A DNA stretch of 64,000 bases from an uncultured Sphaerochaeta sp. (GCF_963677315.1 NZ_OY781939.1:1922001-1986000); one strand, 5' to 3'; shown: positions 8,543 through 16,869, counted from the first letter of the stretch. Notes: generated from the letters alone by a model not told the origin. Numbers and translations: made by a program.

Positions 8543-9492
8543 GATTCCCTCATTGAGGGGGTAAAGAAACACACGTGGTTTCTTCCCGACTCTTTTGCCT
8601 TATACAAGGCTATATCAGCTTTGCTGATCAGGGAGGAGGAAGACAGGTCAGGGCCTTCTACCCGGGCAACACCAATTGAGATATGAATATTCAATGCAAG
8701 ATCCTGAAAGAAGAATGCCTCTGAAGCAACCCTCAGTCTCAACTCTTCAGCAATTTGTACTGCCTCCTCATCACTCTTGTTTGTCACCGCGATGACAAAC
8801 TCATCTCCACCGTACCGTGCAATTGCCTTGCTGTGCTTGATAACTTCCTTGGAACGGGCTGCAAACTCCTGAAGCACCGCATCCCCTGCCAGGTGACCAT
8901 GGGTGTCGTTGATCTCCTTGAAGTGGTCGATATCACAGATGAGGATGTGGGCTTTTCCCGCTTCCTGCAGATGCAGAGAAACACGTTGCAGAAAGTATCG
9001 ACGATTATACAATCCGGTAAGTGGATCCACATTGGAGAGATCCCTGAGTTGTTTATGGAGGTTCCTTCTCTCCGTGATGTTGATGATCATCACGGTCACC
9101 GCCCGTTGTCCTTGATACGGTTTCTCCAATGGATACATACGAGCCTCAAACCACTGATTTCCACCGGGTCCATTCTTGGTGGTCAGGGTTACATCCTCGG
9201 TCTCCAGTTGGTAGTCGAAGGAGTTGAGCATACCTGCTTCCAGGGTATGGTGTACTTGGTCCATGAAAAAGTCAGCAAAATCCTTGGGCATGAATGAATA
9301 GATATTCTTACCCTTGAGGGGAATTCCATCATCATAGAGCGAGCGCTCGGTTCCTCCGAGTACCTCAAGATACGTTCCATCCTCACCCACCACAATAAAA
9401 GGGTCTGGAATGGTGTTGAACAGCGACCTTGAGATGTCATCAAGAAGAGAAATACTCTGTTCTTGTTTCGCCTTCGTTTTCATACTCCTCAT
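8539..9492 (-). CDS. PAS-GGDEF diguanylate cyclase
   Basis: A soluble protein of about 318 residues with an N-terminal PAS sensor domain (about residues 20-145, ending in the linker typical of PAS-PAC units) and a C-terminal GGDEF domain (about 155-318). The active site reads ARYGGDEFVIAV and the fold entry NVDPLTGLYNRRYF, so it should make cyclic-di-GMP from two GTP. I see no RxxD inhibitory site in front of GGDEF. The start is uncertain: ATG 9492 or 9483 both begin just before the PAS domain, and neither has a clear ribosome-binding site. It is coupled to the HD-GYP gene, giving one operon for making and breaking the same messenger. Confidence 0.88.
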   Translation of the reverse strand: MRSMKTKAKQEQSISLLDDISRSLFNTIPDPFIVVGEDGTYLEVLGGTERSLYDDGIPLKGKNIYSFMPKDFADFFMDQVHHTLEAGMLNSFDYQLETEDVTLTTKNGPGGNQWFEARMYPLEKPYQGQRAVTVMIINITERRNLHKQLRDLSNVDPLTGLYNRRYFLQRVSLHLQEAGKAHILICDIDHFKEINDTHGHLAGDAVLQEFAARSKEVIKHSKAIARYGGDEFVIAVTNKSDEEAVQIAEELRLRVASEAFFFQDLALNIHISIGVARVEGPDLSSSSLISKADIALYKAKESGRNHVCFFTPSMRES

Positions 9493-9549
9493 GGTAGTGT
9501 GCAAAGAGAAGGAATTCAATTGGCTTGTACGATAATTTCCATGAAAGAA

Positions 9550-9590
9550 TACAAGGGGGGGCTTCCCGACACAACTCAGAAAGCCCCCAG
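9550..9590 (-). terminator. Terminator after glnN
   Basis: On the minus strand an 8-bp GC-rich stem (9588-9581 with 9564-9557, GGGGGCTT with AAGCCCCC) is followed by a T-rich but interrupted stretch. It lies about 20 bases beyond the glnN stop and separates glnN from the GGDEF operon. Confidence 0.65.
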
Positions 9591-9609
9591 AGCGAAGCAA
9601 CACAACGTA

Positions 9610-11703
9610 TTACACTGAATACAGAAGTGATTCGTAGGTAGGAATCGGCCAATACTGCTGGTCGGTGAGAAGCTCGGCAGTATCACACAGGGAGCGGACC
9701 TGTGCCATCTGGGAGAGGACCGTATCATGATAGAAGTGGCTCTCACTACTTATATCTTCCACCATCCTCGCTTCCAGAAGCTGCTGCTCCAACAGTGATA
9801 CTTCCTTATCCAAACCATCGGCAAGATTACTCAGCTCAGTGATCAACCCAGCCTCATAGGAGAGGGAGAGAGAGGAGACTGCTGCTTTTTTATCCAGGAA
9901 GCTTCTTGCCAATATCCCGCTGAATGCGCTCAATGCAGGGAGCACTTGCTTTCTCATCATATCGACGAGCGTAAGTGCTTCGATATTGATCGTCTTACAG
10001 TAGTTTTCCAGGACGATTTCATACCGGCTATGCATCTCCGAGGAGGAGAGCACACCAAACTTCTCAAAGAGCGCAATGTTTTTCGCATGGATGAAGGTAG
10101 GAAGGGCTTCAGGGGTGCTAACCAGATTCAACAGCCCTCGCTTATTTGCCTCTTCAACCCACTCAGGTGCATAGTTGTTACCATTGAAGACGATTCTTCG
10201 GTGCTTGCTGTAGGTCTCTTTCACCAATGCAGAGAGGTCACAAGAGAAATCCTTGGCCTTCTCCAACTGATCGGCGAATCGGGAAAGCTGTTCTGCAATG
10301 ATCGTATTGAGGACAAAGTTGGGACCGGAGACCGAGAACGAGGAACCAAGCATACGGAACTCGAACTTGTTGCCGGTAAAGGCAAATGGACTGGTACGGT
10401 TTCGGTCTGTGGTATCCTTGGGAAATGGAGGAAGGAGGTTTACCCCAAGGAGCATGGAGGATCTTTCCTTGTTCGGGCAATCAGTTCCATCAGCAAGGGA
10501 ATCGAGGATCTCAGTCAGTTCCTCGCCGAGGAACATGCTTACAATGGCCGGAGGTGCTTCGTTTGCACCGAGGCGGTGGTCATTCCCTGCACTTGCTACC
10601 GAAACACGAAGCAGGTCCTGGTACTCATCCACAGCCGCGATTACCGCGACAAGAAAGAGGAGGAACTGTGCATTGTCCTTGGGGTTGTCTCCCGGTTCCA
10701 GAAGATTCAGTCCCGTGTCGGTCGAAATAGACCAGTTATTGTGCTTCCCCGAACCATTCACCCCGGCAAACGGCTTCTCGTGCAGCAAACAGACAAGACC
10801 ATGCTTGTCGGCAATCTTCTTCATCATTTCCATGGTCAGCTGGTTCTGATCGACGGCAAGGTTGCTTGTGGTAAAGACTGGAGCAAGCTCATGCTGGCTG
10901 GGAGCGACCTCGTTATGCTCGGTCTTCGCAAAGATGCCAAGCTTCCAAAGCTCCTCATCCAGTTCCTGCATGAAGGCAGAGACGCGACTCTTGAGATTGC
11001 CGAAGTAGTGGTCCTCCAACTCTTGTCCCTTAGGTGGGCGTGCCCCTACAAGGGTACGACCGGTGTGAATCAAGTCCTTACGCTGTAGGTAGAGGTCTTT
11101 ATCCACCAAGAAGTACTCCTGCTCTGGACCTACAGTGGTCACCACACGCTTCACATCACTCCGTCCAAAAAGCTTCAGAATCCTGATCGCCTCGCGGCTA
11201 ATGACTTCCATGGAACGAAGCAAGGGAGTCTTCTTATCCAACACTTCACCACTATAGGAACAAAATGCTGTAGGGATACAGAGCGTATTCTCCTTGATGA
11301 AGGCATAGCTGGAAGGGTCCCAGGCAGTATACCCACGAGCCTCAAAGGTTGCCCTAAGGCCACCGGAAGGAAATGAGGATGCGTCAGGTTCTCCCTTGAT
11401 CAACTCTTTTCCACTGAACTCCATAAGGGCAGCACCTTCAGAGGAAGGAACCAAAAAACTCTCATGCTTCTCTGCGGTGATACTGGTCATGGGCTGAAAC
11501 CAGTGACAGTAATGGGTAGCCCCTTCAGCCATAGCCCACTCCTTCATGGCATGGGCAACCTGGTTGGCAATCTCCAGATTCAGTTCCTTTCCAACCCTGA
11601 TGGTCTCTTTCAGCTGGCGGTAGGTGTCCTTAGAGAGATACTCCCTCATCTTCTCGTCCCCAAACACCATACTCCCAAAATACTGATCTGCTCGCTCTTT
11701 CAT
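9610..11703 (-). CDS. glnN: Glutamine synthetase type III
   Basis: This enzyme makes glutamine from glutamate, ammonia and ATP in the cytosol. At 697 residues it has the size of GSIII, far longer than GSI. Motifs are TVGPEQEYFLVD, TEHNEVAPSQHELAP and AGVNGSGKHNNWS, the last being the GSIII form of the active-site flap region; AGNDHRLGANEAPPA is also conserved. ATG 11703 is preferred because GGAGG lies 6 bases upstream; an ATG 9 codons earlier has no such signal. A leader of about 165 bases with a terminator-like hairpin precedes it. A second, type I, synthetase lies at 18841-20124, so the two may serve different nitrogen states. Confidence 0.95.
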   Translation of the reverse strand: MKERADQYFGSMVFGDEKMREYLSKDTYRQLKETIRVGKELNLEIANQVAHAMKEWAMAEGATHYCHWFQPMTSITAEKHESFLVPSSEGAALMEFSGKELIKGEPDASSFPSGGLRATFEARGYTAWDPSSYAFIKENTLCIPTAFCSYSGEVLDKKTPLLRSMEVISREAIRILKLFGRSDVKRVVTTVGPEQEYFLVDKDLYLQRKDLIHTGRTLVGARPPKGQELEDHYFGNLKSRVSAFMQELDEELWKLGIFAKTEHNEVAPSQHELAPVFTTSNLAVDQNQLTMEMMKKIADKHGLVCLLHEKPFAGVNGSGKHNNWSISTDTGLNLLEPGDNPKDNAQFLLFLVAVIAAVDEYQDLLRVSVASAGNDHRLGANEAPPAIVSMFLGEELTEILDSLADGTDCPNKERSSMLLGVNLLPPFPKDTTDRNRTSPFAFTGNKFEFRMLGSSFSVSGPNFVLNTIIAEQLSRFADQLEKAKDFSCDLSALVKETYSKHRRIVFNGNNYAPEWVEEANKRGLLNLVSTPEALPTFIHAKNIALFEKFGVLSSSEMHSRYEIVLENYCKTINIEALTLVDMMRKQVLPALSAFSGILARSFLDKKAAVSSLSLSYEAGLITELSNLADGLDKEVSLLEQQLLEARMVEDISSESHFYHDTVLSQMAQVRSLCDTAELLTDQQYWPIPTYESLLYSV

Positions 11704-11825
11704 ACGGTTCCTCCACTCTCGATAATTCATAAACGGGGTCTTCGGCGGCCAGGGCGCTTTGCCTGAGACATCGCCCCGACTGCCCACTTGCCCCAATCCG
11801 ACAAGAATCCTTCTGCCGGAAACGC

Positions 11826-11865
11826 AAAAAAGGCGCTGTAGCCCAAACTGGACCACAGCGCCTTT
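11826..11865 (-). terminator. Intrinsic terminator in the glnN leader
   Basis: On the minus strand an 11-bp perfect stem (AAAGGCGCTGT, 11865-11855, with ACAGCGCCTTT, 11839-11829) runs directly into six T residues. It lies 40 bases after the AraC stop and about 125 bases before the glnN start, so it can both end the araC transcript and attenuate glnN. The element is nearly symmetric and may also work in the other direction. Confidence 0.85.
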
Positions 11866-11869
11866 GCTG
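11856..11869 (-). promoter_or_regulatory. AAAGGC hexaloop hairpin, candidate ANTAR-binding antiterminator (glnN)
   Basis: On the minus strand CAGC-AAAGGC-GCTG gives a 4-bp stem and a hexaloop with A1 and G4. The loop and 3' arm are the 5' arm of the terminator at 11826-11865, so forming it blocks termination. It has the same layout as the asnB and glt leaders but a different stem sequence. Confidence 0.65.
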
Positions 11870-11876
11870 ATGATTC

Positions 11877-11906
11877 CTTTTACACCAGAGTCACCACTTC
11901 TGTCAA
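11877..11906 (-). promoter_or_regulatory. Putative glnN promoter
   Basis: On the minus strand a perfect TTGACA (11906-11901), an 18-base spacer and TAAAAG (11882-11877) lie right at the araC stop codon. Transcription would begin near 11870, at the foot of the hexaloop hairpin. Confidence 0.5.
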
Positions 11907-12779
11907 TCAGTGCATCTTGGTTTCTCTTTTTTTCACAGGAATCCAAATTTCACTCTTCGCAGTATTTCCCTCGATATCGCTCCAGCTGAACGAAGGTAAT
12001 TCGAGGAGTTCAAAATCTGAGGAAGGAAGCCAATGTGCATAAATTGATGCCATGGTCTGCTGCAACACGCGGGGAAATGCACCCTCACTAGGAAACACTG
12101 CCCAAAGCGATGCCGGAAGTGCAACCCATTCCAGCTGCTCACTTATATCTTCCTTGGTAGTCAAAACCCCGATCATATGGGTCAGGTAACCTTCTTCTTT
12201 CATGAACTTGGCATCTGCCTCATAGGAAGCATTCAGAACATGATACGGCTCAATGTTCTGTAAGCAGTGCATCTCCTTTCTCTGTTCCTCGGTAATGCTT
12301 TTTGCCAATTCCACAATGGCATTATTCACTCCCTCAAACTGCATCGGCACCCGCCGACTCACCCCGGCAATCTTACATGCCGGTTTCTCTTCAATTCGGT
12401 AGTCCATACGTTCTCCTCCCTCTACGGTAATCTTGAAAGAAAGCTTTGGGTAAGCTTTGCTCACACCCTTCTTTCTTACTTCGGAAGGCAACATGCCGCT
12501 GAACGCTGTAAAGGCTCTGGTAAACCCATCCAAGGACTGGTATCCATAGGCATAGGCAACGTCGGTAACACTTTCTCCCTGGACCAGCGCCATCCCAGCC
12601 TGGGATAACCGTCTCCCCCTGATGTACTCAGAGAGGGAAATTCCACCGGAGAGATAGTAGAAGACCGTTCTAAAATGATAATCTCCAATACCAGAGGTCC
12701 TGGCAATTTCTTCCGCCGTCAGCTCTTCAGAGAGGTGTTCCTCAATGTAATCCATGACCTTGTTCAACGTTCCAAGCAT
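11907..12779 (-). CDS. AraC-family regulator with GyrI-like effector domain
   Basis: The 290-residue protein has two parts. Residues about 5-108 form the two helix-turn-helix units of AraC/XylS proteins (LTAEEIARTSGIGDYHFRTV and SVTDVAYAYGYQSLDGFTR). Residues about 125-285 form a GyrI-like or AraC_E_bind small-molecule domain (EEKPACKIAGVSRRVPM). DNA binding at the N-terminus with an effector domain after it is the Rob/BmrR-like order. It probably senses a hydrophobic or cationic ligand; its target genes are not evident. AGGAAGGA lies 5 bases before the start. It shares a strand with glnN but is separated by a strong terminator. Confidence 0.88.
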   Translation of the reverse strand: MLGTLNKVMDYIEEHLSEELTAEEIARTSGIGDYHFRTVFYYLSGGISLSEYIRGRRLSQAGMALVQGESVTDVAYAYGYQSLDGFTRAFTAFSGMLPSEVRKKGVSKAYPKLSFKITVEGGERMDYRIEEKPACKIAGVSRRVPMQFEGVNNAIVELAKSITEEQRKEMHCLQNIEPYHVLNASYEADAKFMKEEGYLTHMIGVLTTKEDISEQLEWVALPASLWAVFPSEGAFPRVLQQTMASIYAHWLPSSDFELLELPSFSWSDIEGNTAKSEIWIPVKKRETKMH

Positions 12780-12878
12780 CTGTATCCTTCCTTATCTGCC
12801 CCCATCCTATACGACCTGCCAGAGGAGTACTCGACATTATTGCAAAACTTATGTCGGATACCATGACACAAACCATGG

Positions 12879-13499
12879 TTATCGATGATAGAGAAAGGTC
12901 TGCATACCCATGTCTTGGGCAGCCTTGATATTGGGCTCTGAATCATCAATGAACAGAATGTGTCGGGGAGGTGTTTGTACAAGATCAATGGTGTGACGAA
13001 AGATTGGCTCTTCGGGCTTGTTTTCCCCCAGGATTCCAGAGATGACAAATTGGTCGAAGCACGCCTCTGCCCAGTACGCACCGTGTACCAGATGCTCATA
13101 GGTCTCTGAGGCCATATTTGATACCAGCACTGTCTTGATCCCACTTCTACGCATATCATATACCCACTTCACCATCCTAGGCCGCACATGTGAAAAACCC
13201 AGTATGTCTATGGTAATGAGCAATTCCAAGGTCTCTTCATCATCCCCTAGTGGACTGCGACAATCAATCAACACCTGATGAAAGTAGGAATATGCGTCAT
13301 ACTCACCTGAATCGAGCTTATCACGCTTTTCCCAGTAAGGAATTTCAAATACTGCTAGTGGCACCTGAGCAATATCTGATAGAAGCCCAAGGGTATCCCT
13401 ATCAATGAAGTCACTCATGACTCCCCCAAAATCGACGGCAAGCGCTTTTACCTGCATTGCAGGCAAATCCAATTGGACTAACTCATCTATGGTTCCCAT
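12879..13499 (-). CDS. HAD-superfamily hydrolase (subfamily IA)
   Basis: A 206-residue cytosolic phosphatase-like protein. Motif I reads VDFGGVMSD near residue 22; the usual second Asp of DxD is Gly, as in the FDFGGVL group that includes YihX-type sugar phosphatases. Motif II is VLVSNMA, motif III the lysine in GENKPEEPIF and motif IV FIDDSEPNI. Between them is a helical cap. Many members dephosphorylate small sugar phosphates, but the substrate here is unknown. A weak ribosome-binding site (AAGGGG) precedes the ATG. It is divergent from the glt operon across a 308-base gap. Confidence 0.83.
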   Translation of the reverse strand: MGTIDELVQLDLPAMQVKALAVDFGGVMSDFIDRDTLGLLSDIAQVPLAVFEIPYWEKRDKLDSGEYDAYSYFHQVLIDCRSPLGDDEETLELLITIDILGFSHVRPRMVKWVYDMRRSGIKTVLVSNMASETYEHLVHGAYWAEACFDQFVISGILGENKPEEPIFRHTIDLVQTPPRHILFIDDSEPNIKAAQDMGMQTFLYHR

Positions 13500-13624
13500 C
13501 GTTATCCCCTTCTTTCAACGATTCTGCTCGAGTCTCATGGTATTGTAACGTCTTCCCTGCATGCCTACTCACAGTATATTCTGCATGCAGTAGATGTTGA
13601 AATTGTACCATTTGCATTCTTGCT

Positions 13625-13638
13625 ATGTTATGTAACAT
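13625..13638. promoter_or_regulatory. 14-base palindrome between HAD gene and glt operon
   Basis: ATGTTATGTAACAT has perfect 6-base arms around TG. It sits about 45 bases upstream of the glt -35 box and could be an operator for either divergent unit. It resembles the half-sites of GlnR/TnrA (TGTNA with TNACA), but the spacing is 2 rather than 7, so I do not assign a regulator. The rest of 13500-13680 shows nothing else I can support. Confidence 0.35.
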
Positions 13639-13680
13639 TAAACACTTATTTACAAAAAAATCTTCCAATCACCTCCCCTC

Positions 13681-13709
13681 GTGACAAACAAATGCATTTT
13701 CGCTATGAT
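13681..13709 (+). promoter_or_regulatory. Promoter of the glt-glnA operon
   Basis: GTGACA (13681-13686), a 17-base spacer and TATGAT (13704-13709) match sigma-70 boxes at 5 of 6 positions each. The start would be near 13716, giving a leader of about 90 bases. Confidence 0.65.
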
Positions 13710-13723
13710 AAGGCATATTCAAT

Positions 13724-13739
13724 TGGACAAAGGCGTCCA
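13724..13739 (+). promoter_or_regulatory. AAAGGC hexaloop hairpin, candidate ANTAR-binding antiterminator (glt)
   Basis: TGGAC-AAAGGC-GTCCA forms a 5-bp stem and a hexaloop with A1 and G4, identical in the loop to the glnN element. Its loop and 3' arm are part of the 5' arm of the terminator at 13731-13787. Confidence 0.65.
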
Positions 13740-13787
13740 TCAGAGGTACCTCGCATGCGTGAGGTGTCTGTGATGGGCGCCTTTTTT
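13731..13787 (+). terminator. Intrinsic terminator in the glt leader
   Basis: An 11-bp stem (GGCGTCCATCA at 13732-13742 with TGATGGGCGCC at 13771-13781, one G-U pair) is followed by six T residues at 13782-13787. It ends only 20 bases before the start codon of the first glt gene, so it is a leader terminator rather than the end of an upstream gene. Confidence 0.85.
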
Positions 13788-13807
13788 CGTATCCAAGGAG
13801 ACGCCCT

Positions 13808-14956
13808 ATGAACGGCTACCATCACACAACACCTTTGGAAGGAGAAGTCCGCATTCCCAGTGGTTGTGCCATCAGTGGCATCATATCACGGAGTGGAAAA
13901 CGATTTTCCGGACGAGAAGCCATCTCCTCCATCGCTGTCATGCACGACCGCTCGAACGGACTGGGAGGGGGGTTTGCCGGTTATGGCATCTACCCTGAAT
14001 ATGCTGACTTCTATGCGCTGCATGTCTTCTACTACTCAAGTGAGGCAAAACGAAGCTGTGAGGAGTTCCTTGAAGAACACTTCGATTTGATCAACCTCTC
14101 CAAGATTCCTACCACCAAACAGCACGCAATCACTGACGAGCCGCTTATCTGGCGCTACTTCGTCACTCCTCTTCCTACCAAACTGGCGTCCAGCCAGCTC
14201 GATGAAAGCGAGTACACCGCTCGGTGTGTGATCAAGGTGAACAAGGAGATTGACGGAGCCTATGTCTTTTCATCAGGAAAGAACATGGGTGTCTTCAAGG
14301 CAGTGGGCTACCCTGAAGATGTTGGGGAGTTCTATCGCCTCGATGACTACGAAGGATACAGTTGGACAGTCCACGGTCGTTACCCAACCAATACCCCCGG
14401 ATGGTGGGGAGGAGCACACCCATTCAGCCTGCTCGACTACAGCGTAGTACACAATGGGGAAATATCGAGCTATGACGCAAATAGGCGTTTCATTGAGATG
14501 TTCGGCTACGCCTGTACTCTGATGACCGACACCGAGGTTATCACGTATATGATCGACTACCTCCACAGAAAACAAGGCTTGAGTTTTGAAGAGGTAGCCA
14601 ATGTCATTGCAGCTCCCTTCTGGTCGACCATTGAAGGAAAATCCCAGGAAGAGAGAGAGGTATTCACCTATTTGAGAAATACCTTTGCAAGCATGCTTAT
14701 CACCGGTCCGTTCTCCATCATCCTTGGCTTCAGCGGAGGGTTGATGGCACTCAACGACCGACTCAAACTCAGGAGCCTTGTGGCTGCAGAGAAAGACGAC
14801 CGTGTCTACCTGGCAAGTGAGGAAGCAGCCATCAGGGTCATTTGCCCTGAACCCGACCGGCTCTGGTACCCAAGCGGAGGAAAGCCGGTCATCGTCACCC
14901 TGGATAGTCAGCAAGGAGGGCAAGATGGGCATCAATTACCTGTATCCGGACTTTGA
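13808..14956 (+). CDS. Glutamate synthase, glutamine amidotransferase (class II) subunit
   Basis: The 382-residue protein is the amidotransferase domain of glutamate synthase as a separate chain. It would free ammonia from glutamine for the FMN subunit encoded next. The likely nucleophile is Cys20 in IPSGCAISG, after an unusual short N-terminal extension, since the family normally starts at Cys1 after processing. HGRYPTNTPG near residue 195 and VVHNGEISSYDANRR near 215 are conserved class II motifs. AAGGAG lies upstream of the ATG. Its end overlaps the next gene by 32 bases. N-methylglutamate synthase subunit A is a relative, but no methylamine genes are nearby. Confidence 0.88.
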   Translation: MNGYHHTTPLEGEVRIPSGCAISGIISRSGKRFSGREAISSIAVMHDRSNGLGGGFAGYGIYPEYADFYALHVFYYSSEAKRSCEEFLEEHFDLINLSKIPTTKQHAITDEPLIWRYFVTPLPTKLASSQLDESEYTARCVIKVNKEIDGAYVFSSGKNMGVFKAVGYPEDVGEFYRLDDYEGYSWTVHGRYPTNTPGWWGGAHPFSLLDYSVVHNGEISSYDANRRFIEMFGYACTLMTDTEVITYMIDYLHRKQGLSFEEVANVIAAPFWSTIEGKSQEEREVFTYLRNTFASMLITGPFSIILGFSGGLMALNDRLKLRSLVAAEKDDRVYLASEEAAIRVICPEPDRLWYPSGGKPVIVTLDSQQGGQDGHQLPVSGL

Positions 14957-16430
14957 AGTAGTAAGAAACCAAGATAGATGTATAACCTGTAGGGTATGTG
15001 AGCGACAATGTGCGAATGAGGTCCACTCATTTGATGAAGCAACTGGCCGTATGAGAGCTGATGAGAGCAAGTGCGTCAACTGCCATCGCTGTGTATCTCT
15101 CTGCCCTACCCATGCACTGAAAATCGTCAAGACTGACCACATCTTCAAGGAAAATGCAAACTGGAAAGGAGAGGTCATCCAGGATATCTATCGGCAGGCA
15201 GAGAGTGGAGGAGTCCTGTTGGCGTCCATGGGCACTCCCAAGGATTATCCCGTGTACTGGGACAAGATGCTGGTCAACGCAAGCCAGGTAACCAACCCCT
15301 CCATTGACCCACTGAGAGAGCCAATGGAGACCAGGACCTACCTTGGACAGAAAGCATCGGCCATAACAAGGGATACGCAGGGAAGGATCATCACCAAGAC
15401 CGCTCCCCAGTTGAAACTGGAAATCCCAGTCATGTTCAGTGCCATGTCCTATGGTTCCATCTCCTATAATGCCCATAAGTCCCTTGCACTTGCAGCACAA
15501 GAACTCGGAATCTACTACAACACAGGGGAAGGTGGCCTCCATGAGGACTTCTACCAGTATGGGAAGAACACCATCGTCCAGGTAGCAAGTGGAAGGTTTG
15601 GGGTACATCCCGGCTACTTGAATGCAGGGGAAGCCATTGAGATCAAGATGGGACAGGGGGCAAAACCCGGTATCGGGGGACACCTGCCCGGCTCCAAGAT
15701 TGGGGAAGATATCTCCAAGACTCGCATGATCCCGCTCCACAGTGATGCGATCAGCCCGGCACCACACCATGACATCTACTCCATTGAAGACCTCCGCCAG
15801 CTGGTCTTTGCACTCAAGGAAGCGACTGCCTATACCAAACCGGTCATCGTAAAAGTGGCTGCCGTTCACAACATCAGTGCAATAGCCAGCGGGATTGCAC
15901 GTAGTGGTGCAGACATCATCGCAATCGATGGATTCCGCGGAGGAACGGGAGCAGCTCCAGCAAGGACAAGGGACAACGTTGGCATACCCATCGAATTGGC
16001 CTTGGCCAGTGTTGATGAGCGACTACGCCAAGAGGGAATACGAGGCAATGTCAGTCTTGTGGTAGGTGGTTCGATCCGCAGTAGCAGTGATGTCCTGAAG
16101 GCCATTGCACTCGGTGCTGATGCGGTCTATGTAGCCACCAGTGCCCTCATTGCCCTTGGTTGCCACCTCTGCCGGACCTGTCATAGCGGAAAATGTAACT
16201 GGGGAATTGCCACCCAGAACCCAGAGCTGGTCAAACGACTCAATCCAGAGATTGGAAGTGAACGATTGGTAAATCTAATCACAGCCTGGAACCACGAACT
16301 CAAGGAGATGATGGGAGGGATGGGGATCAACTCCATCGAGGCGCTCAGAGGAAACCGGTTGATGCTCAGAGGCATTGGCCTGAACGAAACAGAGCTGCAA
16401 ATCCTCGGCATCAAGCATGCCGGCGCATAG
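14925..16430 (+). CDS. Glutamate synthase, FMN/Fe-S central subunit (archaeal type)
   Basis: The 501-residue catalytic subunit combines ammonia with 2-oxoglutarate and two electrons to give glutamate. The N-terminus has two [4Fe-4S] ferredoxin motifs: Cys19, 22, 25, 29 and Cys50, 53, 56, 60. The rest is the FMN-binding TIM barrel, with MFSAMSYGSIS, GEGGLHEDF, GIGGHLPGSKI and AIDGFRGGTGAAPA. Near the end CHLCRTCHSGKCNWG supplies the Cys residues for the iron-sulfur centre next to FMN. The ATG at 14925 is set by GGAGG 5 bases upstream. The built-in ferredoxin domain and the following polyferredoxin suggest electrons arrive through Fe-S carriers. Confidence 0.92.
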   Translation: MGINYLYPDFEVVRNQDRCITCRVCERQCANEVHSFDEATGRMRADESKCVNCHRCVSLCPTHALKIVKTDHIFKENANWKGEVIQDIYRQAESGGVLLASMGTPKDYPVYWDKMLVNASQVTNPSIDPLREPMETRTYLGQKASAITRDTQGRIITKTAPQLKLEIPVMFSAMSYGSISYNAHKSLALAAQELGIYYNTGEGGLHEDFYQYGKNTIVQVASGRFGVHPGYLNAGEAIEIKMGQGAKPGIGGHLPGSKIGEDISKTRMIPLHSDAISPAPHHDIYSIEDLRQLVFALKEATAYTKPVIVKVAAVHNISAIASGIARSGADIIAIDGFRGGTGAAPARTRDNVGIPIELALASVDERLRQEGIRGNVSLVVGGSIRSSSDVLKAIALGADAVYVATSALIALGCHLCRTCHSGKCNWGIATQNPELVKRLNPEIGSERLVNLITAWNHELKEMMGGMGINSIEALRGNRLMLRGIGLNETELQILGIKHAGA

Positions 16431-16439
16431 GAGGGATCG

Positions 16440-16868
16440 ATGAAGAGAATCTATGTCAATGAACAGTGGTGTTTGGCCTGCCATCTTTGCGAGTACTACT
16501 GTGCATACGCCAACAGCGGGCTCCTTGATATGGTCCAGGCATTGAAGGACAAACCTTTACATCCAAGGATACAGGTAGAACAGAAAGGAACCGTCAGCTT
16601 TGCCGTGAACTGTCGTCACTGCAGTGAACCACTCTGTCTGAAGAGTTGCATTGCGGGAGCCATCAGGGAAAAAGATGGCCTGATCGTCATCGACCAGGAG
16701 AAGTGTGTCGGTTGCTACAGCTGCATCATGGCATGTCCCTACGGGGCCTTGATGCCAAGTGAAAGTGGAGTGATGCAAAAGTGCGAACTTTGTGCCACAA
16801 ACAGCCATGGTCTCCCTGTTTGTGTACAAGGATGCCCGAACCAGGCCATCGTTTATGAGGAGCGCTAG
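16440..16868 (+). CDS. Four-cluster ferredoxin-type electron carrier
   Basis: A 142-residue iron-sulfur protein of the HycB/CooF/DmsB type with 16 cysteines in four groups: 11-14-17-21, 58-61-66-70, 89-92-95-99 and 115-118-128-132. This arrangement holds four [4Fe-4S] clusters. It lies 9 bases after the FMN glutamate synthase subunit and 1 base before a flavin oxidoreductase, so its likely job is to pass electrons from that oxidoreductase to glutamate synthase. I see no Tat signal, so it should be cytosolic. Confidence 0.88.
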   Translation: MKRIYVNEQWCLACHLCEYYCAYANSGLLDMVQALKDKPLHPRIQVEQKGTVSFAVNCRHCSEPLCLKSCIAGAIREKDGLIVIDQEKCVGCYSCIMACPYGALMPSESGVMQKCELCATNSHGLPVCVQGCPNQAIVYEER

Positions 16869-16869
16869 C

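Noticed and set aside
11704..11946. Longer glnN product with an 81-residue N-terminal extension
   Set aside because: The extension runs through the leader terminator and promoter, is not GSIII-like, and a strong ribosome-binding site precedes ATG 11703.
13625..13638. TGTTATGTAACA as a GlnR/TnrA site
   Set aside because: Half-sites resemble TGTNA/TNACA but the spacer is 2 bases instead of 7; kept only as an unassigned palindrome.
13704..13717. TATG-ATAAGG-CATA hairpin as a possible first ANTAR hairpin (P1) of the glt leader
   Set aside because: Loop position 4 is A rather than G, it overlaps the predicted -10 box, and no equivalent exists in the glnN or asnB leaders.
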